From Thermoactinomyces sp. DSM 45892 (GTDB lineage: Bacteria; Bacillota; Bacilli; Thermoactinomycetales; Thermoactinomycetaceae): DNA of 64,000 bases. Position 1 is the first letter of the stretch. The number at the start of each line of letters is the position of its first letter. The stretch lies in NCBI RefSeq assembly GCF_900107305.1, contig NZ_FNPL01000008.1:80568-144567 (forward strand). The letters run 5' to 3'. The position numbers and the translations under genes are program-made. The notes under the pieces were generated by a model. The model made no database searches and was not told the origin of the DNA. It was given only the letters and a program-made list of their open reading frames with translations. Shown here in pieces: positions 27,056-35,380 of this stretch.

Positions 27056-27970
27056 ATGAGAACCATCGTGGTCGGAACACGAAAAAGTAAACTTGCGATG
27101 ACCCAGACCAACTGGGTGATGGATCGTTTAAAAGAGATGGAACCGAAGCTTACAGTTGAATTAGAAAAAATCGTTACCAAAGGGGACAAAATCCTCGATG
27201 TGACCCTATCCAAAGTAGGTGGGAAAGGTCTATTTGTCAAGGAAATCGAAAGTGCCCTTTTAAACGGGGAGATTGACTTAGCTGTCCATAGTATGAAAGA
27301 CTTACCCGCTGAAATGCCAGATGGATTAATAATTGGGGCGATTCCAGTTCGAGAAGATGTAAGGGACTGTCTTTTATCGCGGGATGGATCAACGCTAGAA
27401 GAACTGCCTTCTGGTTCTATAGTGGGAACGAGTAGTTTGCGTAGACAAGCTCAAATTTTGGCGATTCGTCCTGATCTGCGAGTTGAGCCGATTCGTGGAA
27501 ATATTGATACTCGCGTACAGAAGATGAACGATGGCCAGTTTGATGCGATTATCCTAGCGACGGCTGGTTTGAATCGAATATCTTGGCAGGAGGATATCGC
27601 GGAATGGATTTCGGTTAAGACGATGTTGCCAGCAGTGGGTCAAGGGGCGCTTGCGATTCAATGTCGAGAGGATGACCGGGAGACCCGATCCCTATTAGCG
27701 AAAATCAATCATGAAGAGACAGCTAGGGCGGTACGTGCAGAGCGGGCATTTCTCCAAGCTTTCCATGGTGGCTGTCATTTGCCGATCGCAGCATATGCCC
27801 AGATCTGCGAGGAGCAAATACAACTAAAAGGATTAGTTGGCGATCCTACTGGTAAAAAAATGATTGCTGATTCCATTATAGGTAAAAACGAAATCAAGAT
27901 GGGCCAAGAACTTGCAAATCGATTGATTGAATTAGGAGCAGGTGAATTATTGGCTTCTGTTTCGGTGTAA
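27056..27970 (+). CDS. hemC: Porphobilinogen deaminase (hydroxymethylbilane synthase)
   Basis: The enzyme joins four porphobilinogens into hydroxymethylbilane using a covalent dipyrromethane cofactor. It has 304 residues. Cofactor attachment is at Cys240 in HGGCHLPIA (the more usual text is GGCQVPIA). TRKSKLAM, AVHSMKDLP and GTSSLRRQAQI are the substrate-binding stretches. The ATG at 27056 has CAGGAGG upstream; the open frame extends 23 codons further into hemX. It lies 16 bases before hemD. Confidence 0.96.
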   Translation: MRTIVVGTRKSKLAMTQTNWVMDRLKEMEPKLTVELEKIVTKGDKILDVTLSKVGGKGLFVKEIESALLNGEIDLAVHSMKDLPAEMPDGLIIGAIPVREDVRDCLLSRDGSTLEELPSGSIVGTSSLRRQAQILAIRPDLRVEPIRGNIDTRVQKMNDGQFDAIILATAGLNRISWQEDIAEWISVKTMLPAVGQGALAIQCREDDRETRSLLAKINHEETARAVRAERAFLQAFHGGCHLPIAAYAQICEEQIQLKGLVGDPTGKKMIADSIIGKNEIKMGQELANRLIELGAGELLASVSV

Positions 27971-27986
27971 AGAGGGGTAGCCTACG

Positions 27987-28817
27987 ATGAACGATTCGAT
28001 TCAAAAACATCTACCTCGGCTGGAGAAAAAAACACTCTTGGGACATCGAGTCCTCGTAACGCGTGCTCGTAGTCAGAGCAGTGAGCTGGTAAAACGAATC
28101 GCAGACTTAGGCGGTGATCCCATCGAAATGCCGATGATTCGAACCGTCATGCCTTCCGATTTAAGTCAAATTGATGCGGCTTTGCAGCAAATCGCTCATT
28201 TTGATTGGATCGTGCTAACGAGTGTGAATGGAGCTGAATTTTTCTTCAAGCGACTTAGCGAGTTACAACTGGATATTATGGAACAGGTGAAAATCGCCGC
28301 AGTCGGCCCTAAAACCGTTCAAGCCATTGAAGCCAAAGGGGTGCAAGTGGATCTGGTACCCCTTACGTTTCGGGCAGAGGATTTAATAGATCAACTATTG
28401 CCGATGGTCGAGCCTGGCCAGAAAGTCTTGCTACCGCGTAGCAATCTTGCCCGGGAAATACTACCGATTGCGCTTAGACAAGAGGGATGTACAGTTGTGG
28501 AGATCGATTTATACGAGACTCAGTTAGACATGGGAGATGCAGAGGGAGTTGCTTGCTACCTCGAACAAGGGCTACTTGATATCATCACATTCACTAGCTC
28601 CTCCACCGTCCAAAACTTTGCCAAAGTGATGCAGTCCATACGTCCAGATGTACAAGCTTTGCTATCTACTACTCAACTTGTCTGCATTGGACCCGTTACA
28701 GCTGGCGCAGCTATCAAACTAGGGCTAAATGTAGCAGCTATTGCTGAGCCATATACGATAGAAGGATTAATTCAGGCAGTATTGAAAGTAGCAATGCAAT
28801 CTAGCAAAAAGCATTAA
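27987..28817 (+). CDS. hemD: Uroporphyrinogen-III synthase
   Basis: The enzyme cyclises hydroxymethylbilane with inversion of ring D. The family diverges fast; identification rests on position and on typical pieces: VLVTRARSQSSEL near residue 22, WIVLTSVNGAEFFF near 74, IAAVGPKTVQAIEAKG near 101, and ITFTSSSTVQNF near 193. It has 276 residues, with the two-domain layout implied by these pieces. An AGGGG-type Shine-Dalgarno lies before the ATG. It belongs to the hemAXCDB operon. Confidence 0.92.
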   Translation: MNDSIQKHLPRLEKKTLLGHRVLVTRARSQSSELVKRIADLGGDPIEMPMIRTVMPSDLSQIDAALQQIAHFDWIVLTSVNGAEFFFKRLSELQLDIMEQVKIAAVGPKTVQAIEAKGVQVDLVPLTFRAEDLIDQLLPMVEPGQKVLLPRSNLAREILPIALRQEGCTVVEIDLYETQLDMGDAEGVACYLEQGLLDIITFTSSSTVQNFAKVMQSIRPDVQALLSTTQLVCIGPVTAGAAIKLGLNVAAIAEPYTIEGLIQAVLKVAMQSSKKH

Positions 28818-28926
28818 GTTGTTCTTTGTTTATCTGTGCCATTTCTCTAAATCATCTAGTATAGACCTGACCATAGACAGCTGATATTTAGACTTAAAAT
28901 TAGAACCCATAGGGAGGGATCCACAC

Positions 28927-29913
28927 GTGAACACCTTTTCACGCCACCGCCGTCTTCGTGCTAACCAACAAATTCGCCGCATGATCCGTGAAAATCATGT
29001 ACATACAAGCGACCTTATCTATCCGCTCTTTATCGTAGAGGGCGAAAATATTAAACAAGAGATTCCTTCCATGCCCGGTGTATTTCACTTTTCTCTCGAT
29101 CAATTGGAAAATGAATTAAACGAAATCGTCGAATTGAGATTACCTTCAGTGATCGTCTTTGGAGTGCCTAGCACAAAAGATTCTTGTGGGAGCCAAGCAT
29201 ATCATGAACATGGAATCGTCCAAAAAGCGATCCGCTTGATTAAACAGGAAGCTCCGGAACTGTATGTGATTGCCGATACCTGTTTATGCCAATATACAGA
29301 TCATGGACATTGTGGACCTGTTGAAGATGGCGAGATCCTGAACGATCAAGCGCTGGAACTATTAGTACAAACAGCGGTTTCCCAAGCAGAAGCGGGGGCT
29401 GATATGATTGCCCCTTCTAATATGATGGATGGTTTTGTGGCGGCGATACGTCAAGGGTTAGATGAAACAGGCTTCCCTCATATTCCGATTCTGTCTTATG
29501 CGGTAAAATATGCTTCTAGCTTTTACGGTCCGTTCCGAGATGCGGCCCACTCTACCCCTTCTTTCGGAGATCGCCGCACCTATCAAATGGACCCTGCCAA
29601 TGCCCGTGAAGCAATGAGAGAAGCTACTTCCGATGTGATGGAGGGTGCAGATCTATTAATGGTAAAACCAGGACTTGCCTACTTAGATGTGATCTATCGG
29701 GTAAAAGAAAACTTTGATTTACCTGTAGTCGCTTACAATGTAAGTGGAGAGTACTCCATGATTAAGGCTGCCTCACAAAATGGATGGATCGATGAGCAAA
29801 AAGTGGTCATGGAGATGCTAGTCGGTTTTAAACGTGCTGGGGCTGAAATGATCCTAACGTACCATGCCAAGGATGTAGCGTGTTGGATAAAGGAAGGAAG
29901 CTATACAGTGTAG
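28927..29913 (+). CDS. hemB: Delta-aminolevulinic acid dehydratase (porphobilinogen synthase)
   Basis: The enzyme condenses two 5-aminolevulinates into porphobilinogen. It has 328 residues. The zinc-type cysteines Cys119, Cys121 and Cys129 are seen in [13 protein letters not shown]. The Schiff-base lysines lie in [14 protein letters not shown] and [12 protein letters not shown]. It begins with GTG after GGGAGGGATCCACAC. A 109-base gap separates it from hemD. A strong terminator follows, which separates it from hemL. Confidence 0.96.
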   Translation: MNTFSRHRRLRANQQIRRMIRENHVHTSDLIYPLFIVEGENIKQEIPSMPGVFHFSLDQLENELNEIVELRLPSVIVFGVPSTKDSCGSQAYHEHGIVQKAIRLIKQEAPELYVIADTCLCQYTDHGHCGPVEDGEILNDQALELLVQTAVSQAEAGADMIAPSNMMDGFVAAIRQGLDETGFPHIPILSYAVKYASSFYGPFRDAAHSTPSFGDRRTYQMDPANAREAMREATSDVMEGADLLMVKPGLAYLDVIYRVKENFDLPVVAYNVSGEYSMIKAASQNGWIDEQKVVMEMLVGFKRAGAEMILTYHAKDVACWIKEGSYTV

Positions 29914-29927
29914 ATGTTCTCTAAGTG

Positions 29928-29966
29928 AGAAGAAGCCCCGAGGAGCTGAACCACGGGGCTTCTTCT
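29928..29966. terminator. Bidirectional terminator after hemB
   Basis: AGAAGAAGCCCCG (29928-29940) pairs perfectly with 29954-29966. It serves hemB and the converging coiled-coil gene, whose stop codon abuts it. Confidence 0.92.
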
Positions 29967-30355
29967 TATGCAAAAAATCTTTTTTTCATGTGCAAGATGT
30001 CAGTGTCATGTGCAAATATTTTCTGGGCGAGAATTTGTTGGCTTACTTCGTGGCGCTCTAGCCGTAATTGATGTTCGCCGAATTCTCCCTTAAGGATTCT
30101 TACACTTTCTTCTACGTCAGTAAGACGTTCTTCCACGTTCGTAAGACGCTCTTCCACGTTCGTAAGACGTTCTTCCACGTTCGTAAGACGCTCTTCCACG
30201 TTCGTAAGACGCTCTTCCACACTCGTCAAACGCATCTCGAGTCCGTCAATCTTGCCTTCTAATCTAGCCATTCGAAGCTCTAAACTATCGAATTTGGCAT
30301 GATGTATCTGCACAGCTTCTAAGATTTTATTTAATATGGACTTGTACTCATCCAT
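29966..30355 (-). CDS. Coiled-coil protein with tandem heptads
   Basis: This is a 129-residue soluble protein that is almost entirely coiled coil. After an N-terminal helix (YKSILNKILEAVQIHHAKF), heptads start at about residue 24 and become an exact seven-residue repeat, NVEERLT, in the middle (about residues 42-83). The repeat is encoded by six 21-bp units. There is no membrane segment. GGAAGGAGTCAACAACG precedes the ATG. It interrupts the hemB-hemL order. I do not recognise a function; an oligomerising scaffold is all that the sequence suggests. Confidence 0.7.
   Translation of the reverse strand: MDEYKSILNKILEAVQIHHAKFDSLELRMARLEGKIDGLEMRLTSVEERLTNVEERLTNVEERLTNVEERLTNVEERLTDVEESVRILKGEFGEHQLRLERHEVSQQILAQKIFAHDTDILHMKKRFFA
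30108..30233. repeat. Six tandem 21-bp repeats inside the coiled-coil gene
   Basis: Six head-to-tail units of 21 bases differ at only a few positions; the four central ones share CTTCCACGTTCGTAAGACG. Each unit encodes one heptad, so unit gain or loss keeps the frame and the coiled-coil register. Confidence 0.92.
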
Positions 30356-30547
30356 CGTTGTTGACTCCTTCCAAACTAACTGTAGGGTATAAAATTCGAC
30401 CTAAAAATAAAATAACCTCCTGTTAAATCCCAATTTATTACAAAAAACTTCCAGAAACGACGAATTCACGGTGAATAGGTGTGTTTTTATCCTATTTGCG
30501 TTACAATACTAAGAAGTATGGTTCGATATAAGACAACAAGAGAGGGA

Positions 30548-31843
30548 GTGAAGAAGATCAAGAAGAAATTTGAACGCTCCATCCATCACTTTCAGGAAGC
30601 AGTTAGGATTATCCCAGGTGGTGTAAACAGCCCTGTTCGTGCCTTTAAATCGGTGAAGATGAATCCTGTATACATTGGACAAGGGAAGGGATCAAGGGTA
30701 ACGGATGTAGATGGAAATGAGTATATCGATTACATCTGCTCTTGGGGTCCACTCATCTTAGGACATGCTAATCCTACTGTTGTACAAGCCATTAAAGATA
30801 CGGCTGAGAAAGGGACTAGTTTTGGTGCTCCAACGGAACTAGAGACTCAGATGGCTCAGATGGTTGTCGAACGGATGCCTTCCGTAGAAGTGGTTCGTAT
30901 GGTGAATTCGGGTACCGAAGCAACCATGAGTGCCTTGCGTCTTGCTCGTGCTTATACGAAACGAAGTAAGATCTTAAAGTTTGAAGGTAGTTATCATGGA
31001 CATTCAGATAGTTTGCTGATTAAAGCTGGATCTGGGGTAGCTACACTGGGCCTTCCAGATAGCCCAGGCGTGCTGGAGCAAACGGCGGAACATACTCTTA
31101 CGGTGCCTTATAATGACTTAGAGAGCGTATCATTGGCTTGTGAAAAATTTGGCGACGATATTGCGGCCATTATTTTAGAGCCGATTGCAGGGAATATGGG
31201 TGTAGTTCCACCTGCTCCAGGTTTTTTAGAGGGGTTACGTTCCTTGAGTGATCAATACGGCATCGTCCTGATTTTTGATGAAGTGATGACAGGGTTCCGT
31301 GTAGGATATCATTCTGCACAAGGACTTTACCATATCACTCCTGATCTAACCACGATGGGGAAAGTGATCGGCGGTGGTTTGCCAGTTGGTGCATATGGTG
31401 GGAAGCGCGAGATCATGGAGATGGTAGCTCCAGTAGGTCCTGTCTATCAAGCGGGCACTCTGTCTGGAAATCCTCTTGCTATGGCAGCAGGGATCGCTAC
31501 GCTTAAACAGATGACACCAGAAGCATATGATGAGCTAGATAAAAAGGGAGCTCGTCTAGCGGAAGGGATCCGTCAAAATGCAGAAGAGATCGGCATCCCG
31601 TACCATATTAACCGCGTTGGTTCCATGGTATGTCTGTTCTTTACGGGAGAAAAAGTAACCTCTTATGATCAAGCGAAGATGGCAGATACGGAGCGATTTG
31701 CGAAGTATTTCCGCTTGATGTTAGAGGAAGGCGTCTTTTTGCCACCTTCCCAGTTTGAAGGGATGTTTGTCTCTACAGCTCACTCGGAAGAAGAAATTGC
31801 CCGCACCATTGAGGCAAATCGCAATGCGTTAAAACAACTCTAG
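30548..31843 (+). CDS. hemL: Glutamate-1-semialdehyde 2,1-aminomutase
   Basis: This PLP enzyme converts glutamate-1-semialdehyde to 5-aminolevulinate, the step after HemA. It has about 431 residues. [17 protein letters not shown] text is seen as [15 protein letters not shown] near residue 22, and the PLP Lys is about residue 272 in [12 protein letters not shown]. The start is uncertain. The GTG at 30548 lies inside the Shine-Dalgarno GGGAGTGA; an ATC at 30557 lies five bases after it and matches where other HemL proteins begin. A TACAAT about 45 bases upstream suggests its own promoter. Confidence 0.95.
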   Translation: MKKIKKKFERSIHHFQEAVRIIPGGVNSPVRAFKSVKMNPVYIGQGKGSRVTDVDGNEYIDYICSWGPLILGHANPTVVQAIKDTAEKGTSFGAPTELETQMAQMVVERMPSVEVVRMVNSGTEATMSALRLARAYTKRSKILKFEGSYHGHSDSLLIKAGSGVATLGLPDSPGVLEQTAEHTLTVPYNDLESVSLACEKFGDDIAAIILEPIAGNMGVVPPAPGFLEGLRSLSDQYGIVLIFDEVMTGFRVGYHSAQGLYHITPDLTTMGKVIGGGLPVGAYGGKREIMEMVAPVGPVYQAGTLSGNPLAMAAGIATLKQMTPEAYDELDKKGARLAEGIRQNAEEIGIPYHINRVGSMVCLFFTGEKVTSYDQAKMADTERFAKYFRLMLEEGVFLPPSQFEGMFVSTAHSEEEIARTIEANRNALKQL

Positions 31844-31865
31844 TTAAATAAAAAAGCAAGTTGCT

Positions 31866-31897
31866 ATAGACTAGGAAACCCAATCCTAGTCTATTTT
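31866..31897 (+). terminator. Terminator after hemL
   Basis: ATAGACTAGG (31866-31875) pairs perfectly with CCTAGTCTAT (31885-31894), followed by TTTCTAT. Confidence 0.75.
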
Positions 31898-32012
31898 CTA
31901 TGAAAATAACTCCTCATCCGAAAATCGGTATATAGCAAAGAGTGTCGCATATAGATACAATAACATTCCATTCTTGGTATGGACAGATTGTTTGGGGAGG
32001 GAATTTAGAAAA

Positions 32013-32993
32013 GTGGAAAATCAATATAACCAACTTCGTTTTGATATCTCAGAAAAGGTGAGCCTGCATCCACAACAACTGGGCATTGTTCGTGTACTTG
32101 AATTGGACTTATTTCCAGATGTACAGATATTGGATGAAGGTCATCATGTGAGAATTCAAGGCTATCTGCGCCTAAACGGAAGTTATATAGGAGAGTCAGG
32201 TGATTCGGAAGTCTCGATGGCTGATGAACCAGAGGGTATCTCGTATGTGATTCCTGTGGAAATTACGCTACCGGCAGATCGAGCTGATATTAGCAATGTA
32301 TCAGCAGAAGTAGAATCATTTGATTACCAATTAGTCTCTCCATTTGAATTGCAGATTGAAGCGATTCTATTCATTGACGGAGTCGCATCCGGAAAACATT
32401 CAACCCAATCGCTGGAAGAAGATTCGATGGTGGAAGATAGCCAACCGTTCTTCCAGGCACAACCCGGACAATCGGAGAGTGAAGTGTCAGAGGAAGACGA
32501 TCATTTCTCTGCACAAGAGTTATTTACCCACTATCATCCAGATGTAGAAGATCTTCAAGACCCATATGAGCTAGAAAGAGAAGTATCAAGATCCAGATAT
32601 AGTAATGAAAGACGACCGATGCAACCAGAATATGAACCAGAGGAAGAGTATGTTTATCCTTTTCCAGATGAAGCAAGGCAGCCAGAAATGGAGCGGAGAT
32701 TTTCGGCAAATGATCTTGAAATGATGGATGGACGAGGAGACCCAGATCTGGGGCCAGATGATTATGATTTAGATGAGCCTGAAAAAGGTGTAAATGAATG
32801 GTCCTATTGGTTAGTAGGTAAGAAGCCAGAAACCTTTACAGCAATGCGACTTGTTATTATTCAAAAGGAAGAATCGGTTGACTCTCTTGCGGATCGATAT
32901 CAAGTCTCTTCTTCCCGTATTAAACTTTGTAACCACCTAAGCTCCGAACAACTAGAAGAGGGTCAGATTGTTTGTATCCCAAGTATAGATTAG
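32013..32993 (+). CDS. spoVID: Spore coat morphogenetic protein SpoVID
   Basis: SpoVID drives encasement of the forespore by coat proteins in the mother cell. It has about 326 residues. The N-terminal beta-rich domain (about 1-125, ISEKVSLHPQQLGIVRVLELDLFPDV in two parts) resembles SpoVID. A long acidic, low-complexity middle follows, and residues 280-326 form a LysM module (EESVDSLADRYQVS ... EEGQIVCIPS). The GTG at 32013 has GGGGAGGG upstream. It sits after hemL and before ysxE as in B. subtilis. A sigma-E type promoter would be expected but was not clearly found. Confidence 0.9.
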   Translation: MENQYNQLRFDISEKVSLHPQQLGIVRVLELDLFPDVQILDEGHHVRIQGYLRLNGSYIGESGDSEVSMADEPEGISYVIPVEITLPADRADISNVSAEVESFDYQLVSPFELQIEAILFIDGVASGKHSTQSLEEDSMVEDSQPFFQAQPGQSESEVSEEDDHFSAQELFTHYHPDVEDLQDPYELEREVSRSRYSNERRPMQPEYEPEEEYVYPFPDEARQPEMERRFSANDLEMMDGRGDPDLGPDDYDLDEPEKGVNEWSYWLVGKKPETFTAMRLVIIQKEESVDSLADRYQVSSSRIKLCNHLSSEQLEEGQIVCIPSID

Positions 32994-33033
32994 GAAAGTT
33001 TGCTTGTAACCTCCTAAGAAGGAGAGGGAAGAT

Positions 33034-34350
33034 GTGAACCAAGAAAAAGATAGTCGGGACGAACGTTCCGTCATTAAACAGGTATGTAAACAGTTTCGTT
33101 TCAAGCCACAACATGTTCAAAAAGGATCACGTAACGTTTGGCAAGTATTTGATGGTGAAAGATGGTTTGCTTTGAAATCGACTTCTCAATCAGCAGATAC
33201 ACTTGCATTGATTCATGATATTACAGATCAGATTCATGATGCAGGTTATCCAAATCTACTTTCGTGTAAAAAGACGGAACAGAATGAAACATTTGTCGAG
33301 CGTGAGGGGAAATGTTGGTATCTAACCCCTTGGGTACAACCACAGGAACCTCAAGAATTTGATTATAATCCGGAAGTACTTGTGCGTTCATTAGGAATAT
33401 TTCACAAACAAGCAGAACCGTTGGTAAGCGAACATGTGGATCGAACGAAGCAGGTAGAGCAGGAGCAAGTTGAGAGATGGAAAGGTTATCAAACTAAATT
33501 AAGCGAATATCAAGAAGTCGTTCAAAATCGAGAATATAAGTCTCCATTTGATAAAGTATATGTGGGACAAATTGATTTGGTGGACCGATTGTTTACATTT
33601 GCGATCAAGGGATTGGAGCGCTTTGTCGAAGCTGAATCAGGTGTGCCTCCTAGATATACTTTATGCCACGGTCACCTACATCCCTCCAATGTAGTTCGCG
33701 ATGATGAGCAATTTTATTGGATTGACTTTGACGATGCGGAAATTGATACTCCTGTCCGTGATCTGGCAGTATTTTTACGCCGATTCCAACATAGAAACCT
33801 GGATCCAGAAGAAATTCAGCACTTAATAGAAGTGTATGAATCTGAAAATCCACTCAGTCCGAAAGAAAAGAAACTACTCGCTATCTACCTCTCTTATCCA
33901 GAGAACGTATTGCGCCTCGCTCATAAGTATTATGATAGACCCAGAATCATGGGTGAGAGTGATGCCGTGGTTCAACTAGAAAACAAAATTCAGCAGATGC
34001 ATGCGTTGTTTGATGTGGTGAAACGATTATGGAAGACCGAACCCCCAAAAACAGGACGTACGAAACCAGCTAAAAAATCGACCAAGGCAGCGGCAAAAAC
34101 AACATTAAAGGCGACCAAGGGAACGAAGTCAACCAAAGCAACAAAAGAAACAAAACCAATAAAAGAAACAAAACCAATAAAGGAAACAGAACCAATAAAG
34201 GAACCAAAACTAATAAAGGAAACACAAGAAACAAGGGCGCCAAAGGAAATAAAGGAAATGAAGCCATCATCACAAGGTGAAAGTGAGCCAGATCTAGATC
34301 ATCTAGATCATCTAGATCATCTAGATCTAGAAGACAATGACAGAGACTGA
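33034..34350 (+). CDS. ysxE: YsxE/CotS-type spore coat kinase-like protein with long repetitive tail
   Basis: This is a protein of the aminoglycoside-phosphotransferase-like fold found among spore coat proteins. It has 438 residues. Kinase-like motifs are LCHGHLHPSNVVRD near residue 210 (catalytic loop His-x-D region, here with H-x-H-P-S-N) and WIDFDDAEIDTPVRDLA near residue 230 (metal-binding DFD). The last hundred residues are unusual: a Lys/Thr-rich repeat based on KETKPI (about 360-400) followed by an acidic DHLDHLDHLD tail. GAAGGAGAGGG precedes the GTG. It follows spoVID by 40 bases, the same order as in B. subtilis. Confidence 0.88.
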   Translation: MNQEKDSRDERSVIKQVCKQFRFKPQHVQKGSRNVWQVFDGERWFALKSTSQSADTLALIHDITDQIHDAGYPNLLSCKKTEQNETFVEREGKCWYLTPWVQPQEPQEFDYNPEVLVRSLGIFHKQAEPLVSEHVDRTKQVEQEQVERWKGYQTKLSEYQEVVQNREYKSPFDKVYVGQIDLVDRLFTFAIKGLERFVEAESGVPPRYTLCHGHLHPSNVVRDDEQFYWIDFDDAEIDTPVRDLAVFLRRFQHRNLDPEEIQHLIEVYESENPLSPKEKKLLAIYLSYPENVLRLAHKYYDRPRIMGESDAVVQLENKIQQMHALFDVVKRLWKTEPPKTGRTKPAKKSTKAAAKTTLKATKGTKSTKATKETKPIKETKPIKETEPIKEPKLIKETQETRAPKEIKEMKPSSQGESEPDLDHLDHLDHLDLEDNDRD

Positions 34351-34351
34351 A

Positions 34352-34380
34352 CCTTGGGGATTCCCGGGGTTTTTCTTTTC
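34352..34380. terminator. Terminator after ysxE
   Basis: CCTTGGG (34352-34358) pairs with CCCGGGG (34363-34369) using two G-T pairs; TTTTTCTTTT follows. A small minus-strand ORF converges on it. Confidence 0.65.
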
Positions 34381-34389
34381 CTTTACGCC

Positions 34390-34479
34390 CTATTTCTCTT
34401 TTGGCCTGCGATCTACTACACGTCGAATAAATTTGGCGGGTAGCGAGAGGGAGAGAGCTAGAAAAAGTGCTTCCCACAT
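34390..34479 (-). CDS. Possible small protein of 29 residues
   Basis: An ATG is preceded by an excellent Shine-Dalgarno (AGGAGGAGA, six to seven bases away). The frame has 29 codons: a hydrophobic N-terminal segment EALFLALSLSLPAKF and a basic tail RRVVDRRPKEK. This is the shape of a single-pass membrane miniprotein or an amphipathic peptide. I do not recognise it. It points toward ysxE and ends just before the shared hairpin. Confidence 0.45.
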   Translation of the reverse strand: MWEALFLALSLSLPAKFIRRVVDRRPKEK

Positions 34480-34849
34480 TATGTCTCCTCCTGTTCTATC
34501 TGAATTATCTAAGAGTACTCCCGCTTCTATAAGCGGTGGGATGAATTGGGTGTGATGCTAAGGCTAGACGGGTTCGCAGGAATCTATCACCTTTACAGGT
34601 GGTAGTAGTTCAAGGTAGAATGATCTTCTGACCGTACTAGTTGTGGTCTCTGCTTATAATGTTTCCTTAGGGAAACTTTGCTTGTATACCCGATAAGATA
34701 TGCAGTTTGTCATAAAATGTACTGGTTGAATACCATATGCGCCAATATTATGTAGATTTCTTGGTCTATCTAGACATGGACACGGAAAACGTAGAGAATA
34801 AGAAATATGTTAAAATGTAGGTACCAGTTTTTATGGGAGGAGATTCCAT
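34480..34849. other. Intergenic region upstream of the small membrane protein
   Basis: No gene is seen. A small hairpin GTTTCC-TTAG-GGAAAC occurs near 34670 beside a TATAAT, and another (CACCT-TTAC-AGGTG) near 34590. A plus-strand frame (34337-34555) is not supported by any ribosome site. Confidence 0.45.
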
Positions 34850-35011
34850 TTGAGTTTTGTTAAGACGTTTGCTTCCAAATTTTATCGTGGGGCCTTATTT
34901 ATCGGCTTTCTAGCATTTATGCTATTAAGCGTGATGTTGCTGTTCACCTTTTTAGCAGACCCAGAGGGTATGATTGATCATGTGAAGCATACCTTTGGAA
35001 TACGTGGATAA
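34850..35011 (+). CDS. Small membrane protein of 53 residues
   Basis: This TTG-started frame has GGGAGGAG seven bases upstream. The product starts MSFVKTFASKFYRG, has one long hydrophobic segment (about residues 15-36, ALFIGFLAFMLLSVMLLFTFL in part), and ends in a short soluble tail DPEGMIDHVKHTFGIRG. It is therefore a single-pass membrane protein. It lies between ysxE and the valS leader. I do not recognise a family; the start signal and composition make it a likely real gene. Confidence 0.65.
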   Translation: MSFVKTFASKFYRGALFIGFLAFMLLSVMLLFTFLADPEGMIDHVKHTFGIRG

Positions 35012-35039
35012 TATAATGGCGAACTTATAGATATATTAT

Positions 35040-35068
35040 TTGACTCACCCCCTTCTTCGCGTTAGAAT
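35040..35068 (+). promoter_or_regulatory. Sigma-A promoter of the T-box/valS unit
   Basis: TTGACT (35040-35045), a 17-base spacer and TAGAAT (35063-35068) lie just before the start of the T-box leader. Confidence 0.8.
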
Positions 35069-35084
35069 ATTGTACAAAGAATTC

Positions 35085-35360
35085 ATATCGATGAGCTATG
35101 ACCGGGAAGAGTAGATCCAGCAATACCTATCAGAGAAGGAAATCCATCGGCTGAGAGATTTCCTAAGGAATCTAGATCGAACGTCACCCGAAAGCTGTCT
35201 CCCCGAACAGATGGTTATTTATCGATCCATAGTAAGGTAGACCGGAAGCCTATCCGTTAACAGGCCCTAAGTGCATAAGTTGGATGTGAATGCTTACTTA
35301 TGAACAAAGGTGGTACCGCGAAAATAACCCTTTCGTCCTTTGATGGATGAAGGGTTTTAT
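35085..35360 (+). promoter_or_regulatory. T-box riboswitch leader of valS
   Basis: The leader reads the charging state of tRNA-Val. The conserved T-box core AACAAAGGTGGTACCGCG is at 35303-35320. Upstream stem I carries ATGA-type and AGAGA-type bulges, and the likely specifier is the valine codon GTC at 35183-35185. The competing terminator pairs AACCCTTTCGTCC (from 35326) with GGATGAAGGGTT (35345-35356), followed by TTTATTATATT. Uncharged tRNA-Val would favour the antiterminator and valS expression. Confidence 0.93.
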
Positions 35361-35380
35361 TATATTGAGGAGATGAATGT

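Noticed and set aside
30108..30233. Tandem repeats as a CRISPR array
   Set aside because: Units are contiguous without spacers and lie in an open frame encoding heptads.
30068..30262. Plus-strand frame across the 21-bp repeats
   Set aside because: It is the shadow of the repeat on the opposite strand and lacks a ribosome site.
34295..34335. CTAGAT repeats as a regulatory array
   Set aside because: They are in frame in ysxE and encode the DHLD tail.
34337..34555. 72-codon frame after ysxE
   Set aside because: Crosses a terminator, has no ribosome site, and opposes a better minus-strand ORF.
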